DNA of 64,000 bases from Hydrogenophaga sp. PBL-H3 (GCF_010104355.1 NZ_CP044972.1:1240001-1304000); one strand, 5' to 3'; shown: positions 53,184 to 62,008, counted from the first letter of the stretch. Notes: generated by a model from the sequence alone, not told the origin. Made by a program: numbers and translations.

Positions 53184-54224
53184 GTGACCGACTATTACAG
53201 CCAGGAAAACCACGGGCCGTACCAGACCCATGCCCTCGGGGATTTCACCCTGACATCGGGACAGGTGCTGCGCGATGCGCAGATCGCCTATGCCACGCAA
53301 GGCACCCTGAACGCGGCCCGCGACAATGCCGTGCTGGTGACCACCTGGTACACCGGCACCACCAAGATCATGGAACAGATCTATGTCGGTGCGGGCCACG
53401 CACTGGACCCGGCGAAGTACTTCATCATCCTGGCCAATCAGCTGGGGTCGGGGCTGTCATCCTCGCCCTCCAACTCCGCCACCCAAGGCGGGGCGGCGTT
53501 TCCGGCGCTGTCGATGGGTGACGATGTGAATGCGCAGCACCGGCTGCTGACCGAGGCGTTCGGCCTCGATCATCTGGCACTGGTGTTCGGCGGGTCGATG
53601 GGGGCGGGGCAGGCGCTGGAATGGGCCTGCCGGTTCCCCGGTTTCGCGCGGCGGGTGGCGGCACTGGCGGGGGTGGGCACCACGCGCCCGCATGCCGTGG
53701 TGATCGGCAGGATCGTGCAGGACATCCTGACCTCGGCGCACAGGTTCAACGGCGGGAATTACGGCCCCGGCGACATGGACGCGGCCCTGCGCCAGCACGC
53801 CCTGTACTGGACCAACCTGGCCTGGTGCCCCGATTTCCTGGACCGCAAGGGGTGGGAGCCTTTGGGCTTTGCGTCGCTGGATGCTTTCCTGACCGAGTTC
53901 ATGCAAGGCTACTTTGCGCCGATGGACGCCAACAACCTGCTGGCGCAGGTCGGCAAGTGGCAGCGCGCGGATGTGGGCGGCAATGCCGGGGGCGACGCAA
54001 AGGCGGCCTATGCGCGGGTCACGTCGAAGGTGGTGCTGATGCCCATTGCGTCCGACCAGATCTTTCCGGTGGCGACATGCCGCGACGAGGCTGCGCTTAT
54101 CCCCGGTGCCCGTGTGACCGTCATTGCGGGCAACGCGGGGCATCTGGGGCTGTTCGCGGTCGAGGCCGACTATATGCCGCAGATCAACGCGGCGCTTGGC
54201 GGGTTGCTGGCCGAACCGGCGTAG
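53184..54224 (+). CDS. Alpha/beta hydrolase of the homoserine acetyltransferase-like group
   Basis: A 346-residue alpha/beta hydrolase with MetX-like architecture. The nucleophile elbow is FGGSMGAGQAL (Ser), the Asp lies in PIASDQIFPV and the His in GNAGHLGLF. Family proteins are acyltransferases or esterases; the residues specific for true homoserine acetylation are not all evident, so a hydrolase call is safer. The start is GTG 53184 with AAGGGAAG upstream. The gene is intact but lies in a foreign segment, 28 bases after the truncated ABC ATPase with which it was probably once cotranscribed. Confidence 0.82.
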   Translation: MTDYYSQENHGPYQTHALGDFTLTSGQVLRDAQIAYATQGTLNAARDNAVLVTTWYTGTTKIMEQIYVGAGHALDPAKYFIILANQLGSGLSSSPSNSATQGGAAFPALSMGDDVNAQHRLLTEAFGLDHLALVFGGSMGAGQALEWACRFPGFARRVAALAGVGTTRPHAVVIGRIVQDILTSAHRFNGGNYGPGDMDAALRQHALYWTNLAWCPDFLDRKGWEPLGFASLDAFLTEFMQGYFAPMDANNLLAQVGKWQRADVGGNAGGDAKAAYARVTSKVVLMPIASDQIFPVATCRDEAALIPGARVTVIAGNAGHLGLFAVEADYMPQINAALGGLLAEPA

Positions 54225-54347
54225 CCCGCGCACCTGTCCCTGGCCTGCGTGGCGGTCGCGCCAAGCAGTGACCAGCCGCGAGGCCGCCTTTTGTCACCCG
54301 CACCGTTTGCCTGCCTGACCGGATCGACCTGCACCGGGATCGCTGTC

Positions 54348-54964
54348 TTACCCCTTGCCCTGACCCTGCCCCGCCACGCGTGCCCGCAACCGCAACAGTG
54401 CCAGAACGGCGTCGATGCTGGGGGTGGGGGTGGCGGTCAGGCGGCCCAGTTCGGCAACCGACCCTATCAGCGCGTGAATCTCCAGCGGGCGGCCCGCCAG
54501 CAGGTCCTGCAACATCGACGCGCGGTGCGCGCCCACGGCGGCCCCGCCGTCGATGCGGCGGTCGACGTCGATGGGAAAGGTGACGCCCAGCTTTCGGCGA
54601 TGGTCTGCGCCTCGACCATCATTGCGCGGGCGACGGCGCGGGTGCCGGGGTCGGTGCACAGCACGTCCAGCGTGGCGTGGGTGAGGGCAGAGATCGGGTT
54701 GAACGACAGGTTGCCCCGGAGTTTCACCCAGATCTCGTCACGCAGGCGGGGCCTGACGGGCGCCCTCAGGCCGGCGGTGGACAGCGCCTTGGACAAGGCT
54801 TCGGCGCGCGGGCTTTTTTCGCCCGAGGGCTCGCCCACCGAGAACCGGTTGCCCTCGACATGGGTGATGGTGCCGGGTTCGCTGACCTCTGCCGCAGGAT
54901 AGACGACACAGCCCAGCATGCGGTCGGGACCAAAGGCATTCCACTGGGCATCGCCGGGGTCCAC
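54348..54964 (-). pseudogene. Broken ketopantoate reductase-like gene
   Basis: The C-terminal two thirds of a PanE/ApbA-type 2-dehydropantoate reductase, in two frames. The first part reads GCVVYPAAEVSEPGTITHVEG, then LRDEIWVKLRGNLSFNPISAL (the catalytic Lys and Asn-Ser region); after a one-base loss near 54590 the second frame gives GVTFPIDVDRRIDGG and ASMLQDLLAGRPLEIHAL. The N-terminal NADPH-binding Rossmann domain is missing; the frame simply begins at 54964. So the gene is both truncated and frameshifted. Confidence 0.8.
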
Positions 54965-55199
54965 CGATGCCGCAGTTTAGGTGCCAGCCGCGGCAGGCCA
55001 CGAACAGCGGACGCCGACGCCCTGCGCCCCACAAGGGGCACCCTCCCAAGCAGCCGTTCGTCCTGGCGCGTTGGCTTGCGCAGGCCGATGCCGTCCGTCC
55101 GGCCGCCTTCCGGCCTTGAAGCCACCGCCCCCGTCCATGACAGCGCGCGACACCGACATCGCCGAAGACGAACACACGATCGTGCACTGGCTCGGCTAG

Positions 55200-55739
55200 C
55201 CGCTGCAGCACGACCGGACTGAGCATGGCGTAGCGGTCCTTGGCGCCCTTGCCTTGCTCGACCCGAAGGGCCATGCGCTGGCTGTCGACGTCACCGACCT
55301 TCAGCCGGCAGACCTCGCTGGCGCGCAGGCCCGAACCGTAGGCCACCGACAGCGCCGCCTGGTGCTTGATATCGCGAGCTGCCGCGATCAGCGCGGCGGC
55401 CTCCTGCACGCTCAGCACCACCGGCACGGTGCGCGGCATCTTCACCGGCTGCATGCGCGCCATCAGCTCGCCCCGCCCCAAGGTCGTGTCGAAGAAGAAC
55501 TTCAGCCCGGACAGCGTCGCGTTGAGCGTGATGGGCGAGGTGCCGGTGTCGACCAGGTGCAGTTGGAAGTTGCGCAGGTCCTCGAAGGTGGCGGTGTCGG
55601 GCGAGCGCTGGAGGAAGACGGTCGGCTTGCGGACGGCGCGGACGTAGGCGTCCTGGGTCTTCGGCTCCAGCTTGCGCATGCGCATGTCTTCGATCATGCG
55701 TTGACGCAGCGGCGTACCCACTCGGGTGATCGTTTCCAT
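55200..55739 (-). pseudogene. Truncated tyrosine recombinase (copy of 57899-58774)
   Basis: The first 180 residues of a tyrosine recombinase, about 88-90% identical to the intact gene at 57899-58774: the SAM-like N-domain (LRQRMIEDMRMRKLEPKTQ) and the first catalytic Arg (SGLRASEVCRLK). Homology stops after LSPVVLQRL; the HxxR and Tyr motifs are lost. The sequence from 54965 to 55199 beyond the break has no gene I recognise. Its upstream region (55740-55857) also matches that of the intact copy. Confidence 0.88.
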
Positions 55740-55835
55740 GGTTGCAGCTCCGTTGGTGAACGAGGCGGATTGCCTCGCTCGCCAACTTCGCAGAACCGCG
55801 CCCGCAACGAACCACCACAGCGTTACCGAGGCGCC

Positions 55836-55857
55836 TACCGCGCGAGCGGTTTAGTCC
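55836..55857. repeat. Terminal repeat of the recombinase/IS91 element, copy 1
   Basis: A 22-base sequence with the small palindrome ACCGC-GCGA-GCGGT followed by TTTAGTCC. The first 18 bases recur at 58871-58888, and the rest recurs after the IS5 insertion at 59715-59718. It marks the outer end of the element. Confidence 0.7.
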
Positions 55858-55947
55858 TGCGACCCAGAAGAGACATAGGCCGTCCTGACCTATCTGCCCT
55901 GAAGCCGCCGGCCGCACTCCCGCCGGGCGGGGCCGGGCGACTTGGTC

Positions 55948-56223
55948 TCAGACGCGGTGCTTCTTGAACCAGTCGCTCGCCAGTTTCTGCGCGTAAGTTG
56001 CCGCAGCCTTGTCGTAGCTGGGCCGGTAGTCGGCATTAAAGCCGTGGTCGACGTTCGGGAAGACCACGATCTCCGAACCACTACCGCCTTGGTTCATCAG
56101 GCCACGCATCTTCGCGATGGTCTCCTGCTTGACGAAGGCGTCTATCCCGGAATAAAGCCCCAGAACCGGCACCTTGATCTCACTGGCAAAGTCGATCGGA
56201 TCCTGTGGACGGAGCTCGGGCGA
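55948..56223 (-). pseudogene. 3' remnant of a dienelactone hydrolase gene
   Basis: Ninety-one codons matching the C-terminal third of the dienelactone hydrolase at 62545-63438, with 80 of 91 residues identical by my count. The Asp (LYSGIDAF) and His (NVDHGFNADYRPSY) of the triad are kept, but the Cys-containing elbow and everything before it are gone. The frame continues upstream to 56496 into unrelated sequence. The stop codon is in the normal place. Confidence 0.85.
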
Positions 56224-56677
56224 ACTGAGTCGGCTGGGCTTGCGCTCCACAGCGGTCTTTGACGTCCCACCGCCTCGAACCCGGTGACCGCTTGCTGGCC
56301 GGGCTACGAACGGCTCAGACTGTTTAGGGTTGTGGGACACCTGCCCGCGACAGCGGCAATGCGCCGAGCGGCGGCAACCTGAGGGCAGGTGTCGCACAAG
56401 CCTCGAGGGAGGAAACCGCGGCGAAGGCCACTGCGGCAGGTTTGACGCTCGGATGCCTATGGCGATTGCCGGTTGGCCAGACGGCCCATGCTGCACCGAT
56501 CGCGGCGGTCGGCTGGCCGCGTGGCGCTGACATCGGCGCTGCTGCCTGTCTCGATGCCCGTGCTCGCCAGCTCAAGGTGGGCCGGCGAGGGCCTTGGACG
56601 CATCGAGACGCAGGCATCCCCAGCCGACGTGCCCACGTGGCCTGTCGACATCACGGCGATGTTGGTGGTGGACGCAC
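56224..56677. other. Non-coding end of the recombinase/IS91 element with a long hairpin
   Basis: About 450 bases after the transposase gene without a recognisable product. It contains an 11-base perfect inverted repeat, GACACCTGCCC (56336-56346) and GGGCAGGTGTC (56383-56393), with a GC-rich spacer of 36 bases that can fold further. The transposition terminus of the element may lie here. Confidence 0.5.
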
Positions 56678-57886
56678 TCACGATGCCGGTGGCCCCCTGA
56701 TGACCTCGCCGCGCAGGATCGTCTGCACGACGAGCAGCGCCCGACCGCAGTGGTGGCAGACGAAGACCGGTGCCTGCTGCATGGCAGATGGCGTAGCTTC
56801 GGCGTCCACGGACGGCGGCTTGACTTCGACCTGCAATGCCTCGCGAACCCGCGCGAGGTCGGCGCGGCGGCTGCCGTTGGCCAGCAGCCCGTAGTGCCGG
56901 ATACGGTGGAAGCCACCGGGCAGCACGTGCAGCAGGAAGCGGCGCATGAACTCCTGCGGCGCGAGCGTCATGGTCTTGTAGCGCGTGCGCCCTGCATGAT
57001 CTCCCTTGTCCGCCCGGTAGTCCTTCCACCGGAAGCACACGCCCTGGTCGTCCATCGCCACGAGCCGGCTGTTGGAGATCGCCACCCTGTGCGTGTAGCG
57101 CGACAGGTAGGCCAGCACCGCCTTCGGCCCGGCGAACGGTGGCTTGGCGTAGACCACCCACTCGGCCTTGCGCAGCGGCGCCAGCCAGGCCTTGAACTGC
57201 GCTGCGTCCGCCAGGCCGGCATGCTCGCCGAAGAACTGCAACCGGCTGGCCTGGTGCAGCCGCTGCAGTTCTTCGAGGAACCGGCGCCGGAACAGCCGCG
57301 AGAGCACGCGCACCGGCAGGAAGAAGCCCGGCCGGCAGGCCACCCAGGTCGTGCCGTCCGGCGCCAGCCCGCCGCCGGGCACGATGCCGTGCACGTGCGG
57401 GTGGTGCGTCAGCGCCGAGCCCCAGGTGTGCAGCACCAGCGTCGCGCCGATGCGGGCGCCCAGGTGCTTGGGGTCCATCGCGATGGTCTGCAGCACCTCT
57501 GCGGCCATGTCGAACAGCAGGCCATAGATGGCGGCCTTGTGCGTGTAGGCGATGTCGGCGATGGGCGCCGGCAGGGTGAAGACGACGTGGAAGTACTCCA
57601 CCGGCAGCAGGTCGGCCTGCCGGGCGTCGAGCCAGCGCTGCGCGGCCGTGCTCTGGCACTTCGGGCAGTGCCGGTTGCGGCAGGAGTTGTAGGACACAGC
57701 GTCGGTGCCGCAGCCATCGCAGCGCAGCACATGGCCACCCAGTGCCGCCGTGCGGCACTGGGTGATGGCCGACATCACCTTGAGCTGGCCCAGGCTCAGG
57801 TGGCCTCGCTGCGCCTCGCGCCAGGCCGGGCCGTGCACGCGGAAGATGTCGGCGACCTCCAGGGCGGGCCGCCCCTTCATCGACAA
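56678..57886 (-). CDS. IS91 family transposase
   Basis: A 402-residue HUH rolling-circle transposase. The N-terminal zinc region reads LRCDGCGTDAVSYNSCRNRHCPKC; the HUH motif is HHPHVHGIVPGGG; the Tyr motif region is YLSRYTHRVAISNSRL; and FVCHHCGRAL is a C-terminal zinc pair. All are present and in frame, so the gene looks active. It starts 12 bases after the tyrosine recombinase gene in the same direction, the pairing known from one IS91 subgroup. It is only distantly similar to the transposase at 50900. Confidence 0.92.
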   Translation of the reverse strand: MSMKGRPALEVADIFRVHGPAWREAQRGHLSLGQLKVMSAITQCRTAALGGHVLRCDGCGTDAVSYNSCRNRHCPKCQSTAAQRWLDARQADLLPVEYFHVVFTLPAPIADIAYTHKAAIYGLLFDMAAEVLQTIAMDPKHLGARIGATLVLHTWGSALTHHPHVHGIVPGGGLAPDGTTWVACRPGFFLPVRVLSRLFRRRFLEELQRLHQASRLQFFGEHAGLADAAQFKAWLAPLRKAEWVVYAKPPFAGPKAVLAYLSRYTHRVAISNSRLVAMDDQGVCFRWKDYRADKGDHAGRTRYKTMTLAPQEFMRRFLLHVLPGGFHRIRHYGLLANGSRRADLARVREALQVEVKPPSVDAEATPSAMQQAPVFVCHHCGRALLVVQTILRGEVIRGPPAS

Positions 57887-57898
57887 CCCCGGCGTGCT

Positions 57899-58774
57899 TC
57901 AGGACGGCGGCAGTTCCTCCAGCGGCCCGATGACCTCGCGCAGCAAGTCAGTGGCCACGTGGGCGTAGATCGACGTGGTCTCCAGCTTCTTGTGCCCGAG
58001 CAGCACCTGGATCACGCGGATGTCGACCTTGCGCTCCAGCAGGTGGGTGGCGAACGAGTGGCGCAGGGTGTGCGTCGTCACGCGCTTGGCGATGCCGGCA
58101 GCCGATGCGGCATCGTGCACCGCGCGGTTGAGCTGGCGGATCGTCAGCGGATCCATCGGGTCCATGCCCGGGAACAGCCAGCCCCCGGGCAGCATCTTGC
58201 CCTGGGCGCGACCCACCCGCCACCAACTGCGCAGCCGAGCCAGAACCACCGGGCTGAGCATGGCGTAGCGGTCCTTGGCGCCCTTGCCCTGCTCGACACG
58301 CAGCGCCATGCGCTGGCTGTCGACGTCACCGACCTTGAGCCTGCACACCTCGCTGGCGCGCAGACCCGCGCCGTAGGCCACCGACGGCGCCGCCTGGTGC
58401 TTGATGTTGCGGGTGGCCGCCAGCAATGCCGCAGCCTCCTGCACGCTGAGCACGACCGGCACCGTGCGCGGCAGCTTCACCGGCTGCATGCGCGCCATCA
58501 GTTCGCCGCGGCACAGGGTGATGTCGAAGAAGAACTTCAGCCCGGTCAGCGTCGCGTTGAGCGTGATGGGCGAGGTGCCGGTGTCGACCAGGTGCAGCTG
58601 GAAGTTGCGCAGGTCCTCGACTGTGGCGGTGTCGGGCGGGCGCTTCAGATAGACAGTCAGCTTGCGGACGGCGCGGATGTAGGCTTCCTGGGTTCGGGGC
58701 TCCAGCTTGCGCATGCGCATGTCTTCGGTCATGCGTTGACGCAGCGGCGAGACCGCCGGGGTGATGGTGTCCAT
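57899..58774 (-). CDS. Tyrosine recombinase of an IS91-type element
   Basis: A 291-residue tyrosine recombinase. The N-terminal SAM-like domain binds DNA (EDMRMRKLEPRTQEAYIRAV); the catalytic residues are Arg in YGAGLRASEV, HTLRHSFATHLL (HxxR), the second His in LLGHKKLETT and the Tyr in SIYAHV. It is complete. In this IS91 subgroup the recombinase and HUH transposase genes travel together; the recombinase may resolve or integrate circular intermediates. A truncated copy lies 2.5 kb away. Confidence 0.92.
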   Translation of the reverse strand: MDTITPAVSPLRQRMTEDMRMRKLEPRTQEAYIRAVRKLTVYLKRPPDTATVEDLRNFQLHLVDTGTSPITLNATLTGLKFFFDITLCRGELMARMQPVKLPRTVPVVLSVQEAAALLAATRNIKHQAAPSVAYGAGLRASEVCRLKVGDVDSQRMALRVEQGKGAKDRYAMLSPVVLARLRSWWRVGRAQGKMLPGGWLFPGMDPMDPLTIRQLNRAVHDAASAAGIAKRVTTHTLRHSFATHLLERKVDIRVIQVLLGHKKLETTSIYAHVATDLLREVIGPLEELPPS

Positions 58775-58870
58775 GGTTGCAGCTCCGTTGATGAACGAGG
58801 CGGATTGCCTCGTCGATCAACTTCGCAGAACTCACGGTGTGCCGGTACGCCACGGCGCCCGTCGGAGGGT

Positions 58871-58888
58871 TACCGCGCGAGCGGTTTA
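58871..58888. repeat. Terminal repeat of the recombinase/IS91 element, copy 2
   Basis: TACCGCGCGAGCGGTTTA, identical to 55836-55853. Its last two bases TA are one copy of the target duplication of the IS5 element. Confidence 0.7.
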
Positions 58889-59712
58889 GGGCCTGTTAAC
58901 ACAATCGCAGACCATCAGCGACGAGTACGAAACTGATGAAGCCCAGGAACATGAGGTCGAGTTTCTCGAACCGCGAGAAGATGCGCCGATAGCCTTTGAG
59001 CCGACGGAACAAGCGCTCGACCTCGTTGCGACGCTTGTACATCTCGCGGTCGTACTCCCAAGGCTCAATGCGCGTCTTCATTGGTGGCACCACTGGAATG
59101 AAACCCAGATCCAATGCCAACTGCCGTGTCTCATTGCCCTCGTAGGCACGGTCCATCAACAAGTGCACTGGTCTACTGGTCGGCCCAAGACTGCTGAGCA
59201 GGCGCCGGCCTTCAGGCGCGTCGTGCGCCTGTCCAGGCGAGAGGCAGAACGTCACGGCCGTTCGAGCATCCGCGGCAACCATATGAATCTTGGTGTTCCA
59301 TCCGCCTCGGGATTTTCCGATGGCTTGTGGGCCGTTTTTTTTAGTGCCCCCGTGCCGTCAGGGTGGACCTTGATGCTTGTGGAGTCCAGAGAGACCGCTT
59401 CGATCTTGATTCGCACGACCTGTGCACGCTGCAACTCCTCGAACATGCGATCCAGGACGCCGGCTTTGGTCCAGCGGTTCATGCGGGTGTAAATCGTGTG
59501 CCAGTTGCCAAAGCGCTTGGGCAGTCCGCGCCACTTGCAGCCATGCTCGGCCACATAAAGGATCGCATTGACCACCTGCAGGTTACTCAGGCTTACGTTG
59601 CCACGCTGCTTGGGCAGGCAGTGCTCAATGGTGGCGAATTGTGCGGGCGTGATCTCCATGCCGGATATTGTCCAGCGCAAACGACACGATCGCTATTAGT
59701 GTTAACACGCCC
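58889..59712. mobile_element. IS5 family insertion sequence (824 bp)
   Basis: Ends are GGGCCTGTTAACAC (58889-58902) and GTGTTAACACGCCC (59699-59712), inverted repeats matching at 13 of 14 positions. Both sides are flanked by TA (58887-58888 and 59713-59714). Removing the element plus one TA gives a junction identical to the uninterrupted copy at 55836-55857, which fixes the boundaries. It carries one two-frame transposase gene. Confidence 0.9.
58896..59659 (-). CDS. IS5 family transposase, two frames joined by a -1 shift
   Basis: Frame one starts at ATG 59659 (MEITPAQFATIEHCLPKQRG) and includes the first catalytic Asp (SLDSTSIKVHPDG). Frame two begins before 59282 and includes the second Asp (LLMDRAYEGN) and the Glu (YKRRNEVERLFRRLKG). 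They join at a run of eight A on the minus strand (59335-59342), where a -1 slip gives a continuous protein of about 254 residues. Programmed slipping at such runs is known in the IS427-like part of this family. The stop codon lies within the left inverted repeat. Confidence 0.85.
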
Positions 59713-59790
59713 TAGTCCAGTCGGCCATCTGCAGACGTTCAGTACCGGCAGCATTCGGGCACTTCATTGAGCTGCACCACGCGGCGCCGA

Positions 59791-60753
59791 TCAGGCACGT
59801 GCACGCAACTCCCTCACGCCGCGGCCCAGCTTGCGTCGCAACAGGTTGCGAAGGGTCACACCGTCGGAATAGCCGATCTGTGCGGCGATTTGGTCGACGC
59901 TCTCGCTGCCGGTTCGCAGCAGATGCACCGCACGCTCGACGCGCAGATCCTGGAAGTACGAGAGGGGTGTCTTGCCCAATACGCTTTGCACGCGCCGCGC
60001 CAAGGTGCGTTCACTGGCGCCCGCTGCGATGGCCGCATCGGCGAGAGAGAACCCGTGCGCGAGTTGCTGCCTGGCCCAGCCCTCAAAGCGCTCGACCACC
60101 GGGTCGGCATGGGCCAGGTGATCGGGGATCACGAACTCAGCTTGCGAGCCGCGGGCCTCTACCAGCAGGTATCGCGCCGCCAGAGCCGCCAGCGCTGGGC
60201 TACGGCTGCGCACGACGCTCAATGCCAGGTCGAGATGAGCCAAGGCGGCGCCGGCCGTGGTGAAGCCGGCCGAATTCACAAGCATGCGGGACTCGTCGAG
60301 CACCACGTGCGGATAGCGCTGCCGAAACATTGGCGCCAGCCACCACGAAGTTGTGGCGCGCTGGCCATCTAGCAGCGCGCTTTCCGCCAGCAAGAACGTG
60401 CCAGTGCAGGCGGCGCCAGCGGCCGCGCGGGCGCTTGACCATTGCTGCAACGCGACGACCGCGTCGGCCACGTCCGCATGCGCGAGACGCGCGGCGAGTG
60501 CGTCTGGCATCTTGGCGCCGAGTGCGGGCACCAGAACAACGTCAGGGTTTTGCACGCGGTGCACTGGCACGACCGGTACCGCCAGACCGTGCGCGGTGCG
60601 CACGCGACGCCGAACGCCGACCAACGTGACGTTGATGGGCGGCGGCGCCTGTGCGAGCGAGCCTGCCAGTTCATTGGCCGTGCTCAGTGTGTCCATGAGT
60701 GCAGCAAGACCCAGGTCGAACACGCCATCGAGAACAAGAAGGTGCAGATTCAT
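59791..60753 (-). CDS. GlxA-like AraC family transcriptional regulator
   Basis: A 320-residue regulator with an N-terminal DJ-1/PfpI-like domain (residues 1-190, LLVLDGVFDLGLAALMDTL and CTGTFLLAESALLDG) and a C-terminal AraC-type double helix-turn-helix (residues 215-320, with LADAAIAAGASERTLARRV and SVDQIAAQIGYSDGVTLRNLLRR). GlxA-type proteins usually activate a nearby or divergent catabolic gene. The divergent neighbour is the ABM-type gene at 60863, 109 bases from its start, and a link is likely though the effector is unknown. Confidence 0.9.
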   Translation of the reverse strand: MNLHLLVLDGVFDLGLAALMDTLSTANELAGSLAQAPPPINVTLVGVRRRVRTAHGLAVPVVPVHRVQNPDVVLVPALGAKMPDALAARLAHADVADAVVALQQWSSARAAAGAACTGTFLLAESALLDGQRATTSWWLAPMFRQRYPHVVLDESRMLVNSAGFTTAGAALAHLDLALSVVRSRSPALAALAARYLLVEARGSQAEFVIPDHLAHADPVVERFEGWARQQLAHGFSLADAAIAAGASERTLARRVQSVLGKTPLSYFQDLRVERAVHLLRTGSESVDQIAAQIGYSDGVTLRNLLRRKLGRGVRELRARA

Positions 60754-60862
60754 GGCGGAAATGATATCAATGTTGTCATTCCTGCCACTAGCAAAAACTG
60801 CCGTGGCACCTGAGACTTCGGACTCGCCAAAGCTTTCACCCGTTCAACCAGAGGATCACTCC

Positions 60863-61165
60863 ATGACCAAGTTCGCCCTGTTCGTCCGCCTCGAAGCCAA
60901 GCCTGGCCAGGAAGCCGCCGTTGCCGATTTTCTGGGAAGCGCGTTGCCGCTCGCCAACGCCGAATCGGGCACCACCGCCTGGTTCGCATTGAAGTTCGGC
61001 CCATCGACGTTCGGCGTCTTTGACGCTTTTGCGGACGAGGCCGGCCGCGAGGCTCACCTGCACGGCCCGATCGCCGCCGCGTTGATGGCGAACGCAGCCG
61101 CCTTGCTCAGTACACCGCCTAACATCGAGAAGATCGAGCTGCTGGCGGCGAAATTGCCTGGCTGA
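60863..61165 (+). CDS. ABM-type putative quinol monooxygenase
   Basis: A 100-residue protein of the antibiotic biosynthesis monooxygenase (ABM) superfamily, a dimeric ferredoxin-like fold. FALFVRLEAKPGQEAAVADFL is the first helix-strand unit; FGVFDAFADEAGREAHL and the end (IEKIELLAAKLPG) match the family. Some members oxidise quinols or electrophiles without cofactors, but many are of unknown function. GAGGA lies about eight bases before the ATG. It is divergent from the GlxA/AraC regulator, which probably controls it. Confidence 0.85.
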   Translation: MTKFALFVRLEAKPGQEAAVADFLGSALPLANAESGTTAWFALKFGPSTFGVFDAFADEAGREAHLHGPIAAALMANAAALLSTPPNIEKIELLAAKLPG

Positions 61166-61950
61166 CGAGCTGTCCGCGGCGGCAAATGTGAAGCTCCACA
61201 TGGCTTGAGTGATCGGGATGAAGAGGTCCTGTCCTCGTGCGCCGCTCCTTCAAACCGATCCCGATTGAACCGCTCTTGCCGGCGGTGGTCGCAACCAAGT
61301 CGTCGCTGCCACAAACCGCCTCTGGGAGAGGGCGGCTAGGCCGCACCGTCTTAACCCGCGCGTTGCGCCTCCATCGCGCTGACTACCGTCTACCCGCGTG
61401 TGCCGTCCACGGGGCGGCCGGCGTACCGATCCGACCGCTTCGTGACGCCGGATTCAGGGCCGTGGATGTCGGTTCAGGGTCGGGTTCTGCCCGTCGCTCA
61501 GCACAGCAGCAGTCATTCGGCCGCTGCAGGGCCCGTGGCATCGAGCGAGTGACCGGTCACGAGCACTTTGAAGTCATCGGTGTTGCCTGCCAGCGTATGG
61601 ACGCTTGCGGCCAAAGCCGCCGCTCGAGCTTCGAGTCTGAGTGACCACACCCAGTCTTCAATTGCCTCTCAACCGGGTCTGCGTCTTTGCAGCGCCAGGA
61701 CCAGGGCGCCGCGGCCGAGGGTACCCACGGTATGCGCCATCAAGCCGACCTCCACAGTTCCCGGGGCAGTTCAACATGTCCCCTCATGAGTTCAAGCAGC
61801 ACGAGCGGCACCACCAACGATTGCCGCCCTGTCCAGTCTCACTGGAATGAATGGTCCGAAAAGCCCAGCATGTCACCTCCATGGACGCGACTTTCTGGCT
61901 CTTCTCCACATCAATGATTGCCAGACTGATCGAACTGGTTTCGAATTCAA
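61166..61950. other. Gene-free stretch of about 790 bases
   Basis: Short frames occur on both strands (for instance 61237-61644 plus and 61119-61346 minus) but none shows a domain, signal peptide or plausible ribosome site. It may be a decayed gene or insertion scar. Its base composition becomes AT-richer toward the marR promoter. Confidence 0.5.
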
Positions 61951-61987
61951 TGGACAAATATCTTTGATCCAATATAATTGGATCAAA
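61951..61987 (+). promoter_or_regulatory. Promoter and operator of the OhrR-type regulator gene
   Basis: TGGACA (61951-61956) and a perfect TATAAT (61973-61978), 16 bases apart, form a good sigma-70 promoter. Over the -10 box lies a perfect inverted repeat, TTTGATCCAA-tataa-TTGGATCAAA (61963-61987), of the size bound by MarR dimers. This suggests self-repression. Confidence 0.8.
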
Positions 61988-62008
61988 CATGTGTGCAAGC
62001 TTTTTCCC

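Larger units (their letters stand above)
56300..58888 (-). mobile_element. IS91-subgroup element with tyrosine recombinase and HUH transposase
   Basis: The element includes both genes and ends on the recombinase side at the terminal palindrome 58871-58888, shared with the truncated copy. The other end is not certain; the hairpin at 56336-56393 is a candidate. An IS5-family element is inserted at its outer end. Confidence 0.65.

Noticed and set aside
50427-59790. Integrative element with att sites at a tRNA gene
   Set aside because: No tRNA gene, no direct repeats at the outer edges and no conjugation genes were seen; it looks like successive insertions and decay.
61166-61950. Hypothetical genes in the spacer before the OhrR-type regulator
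   Set aside because: Frames on both strands overlap each other, lack ribosome sites and have no family features.
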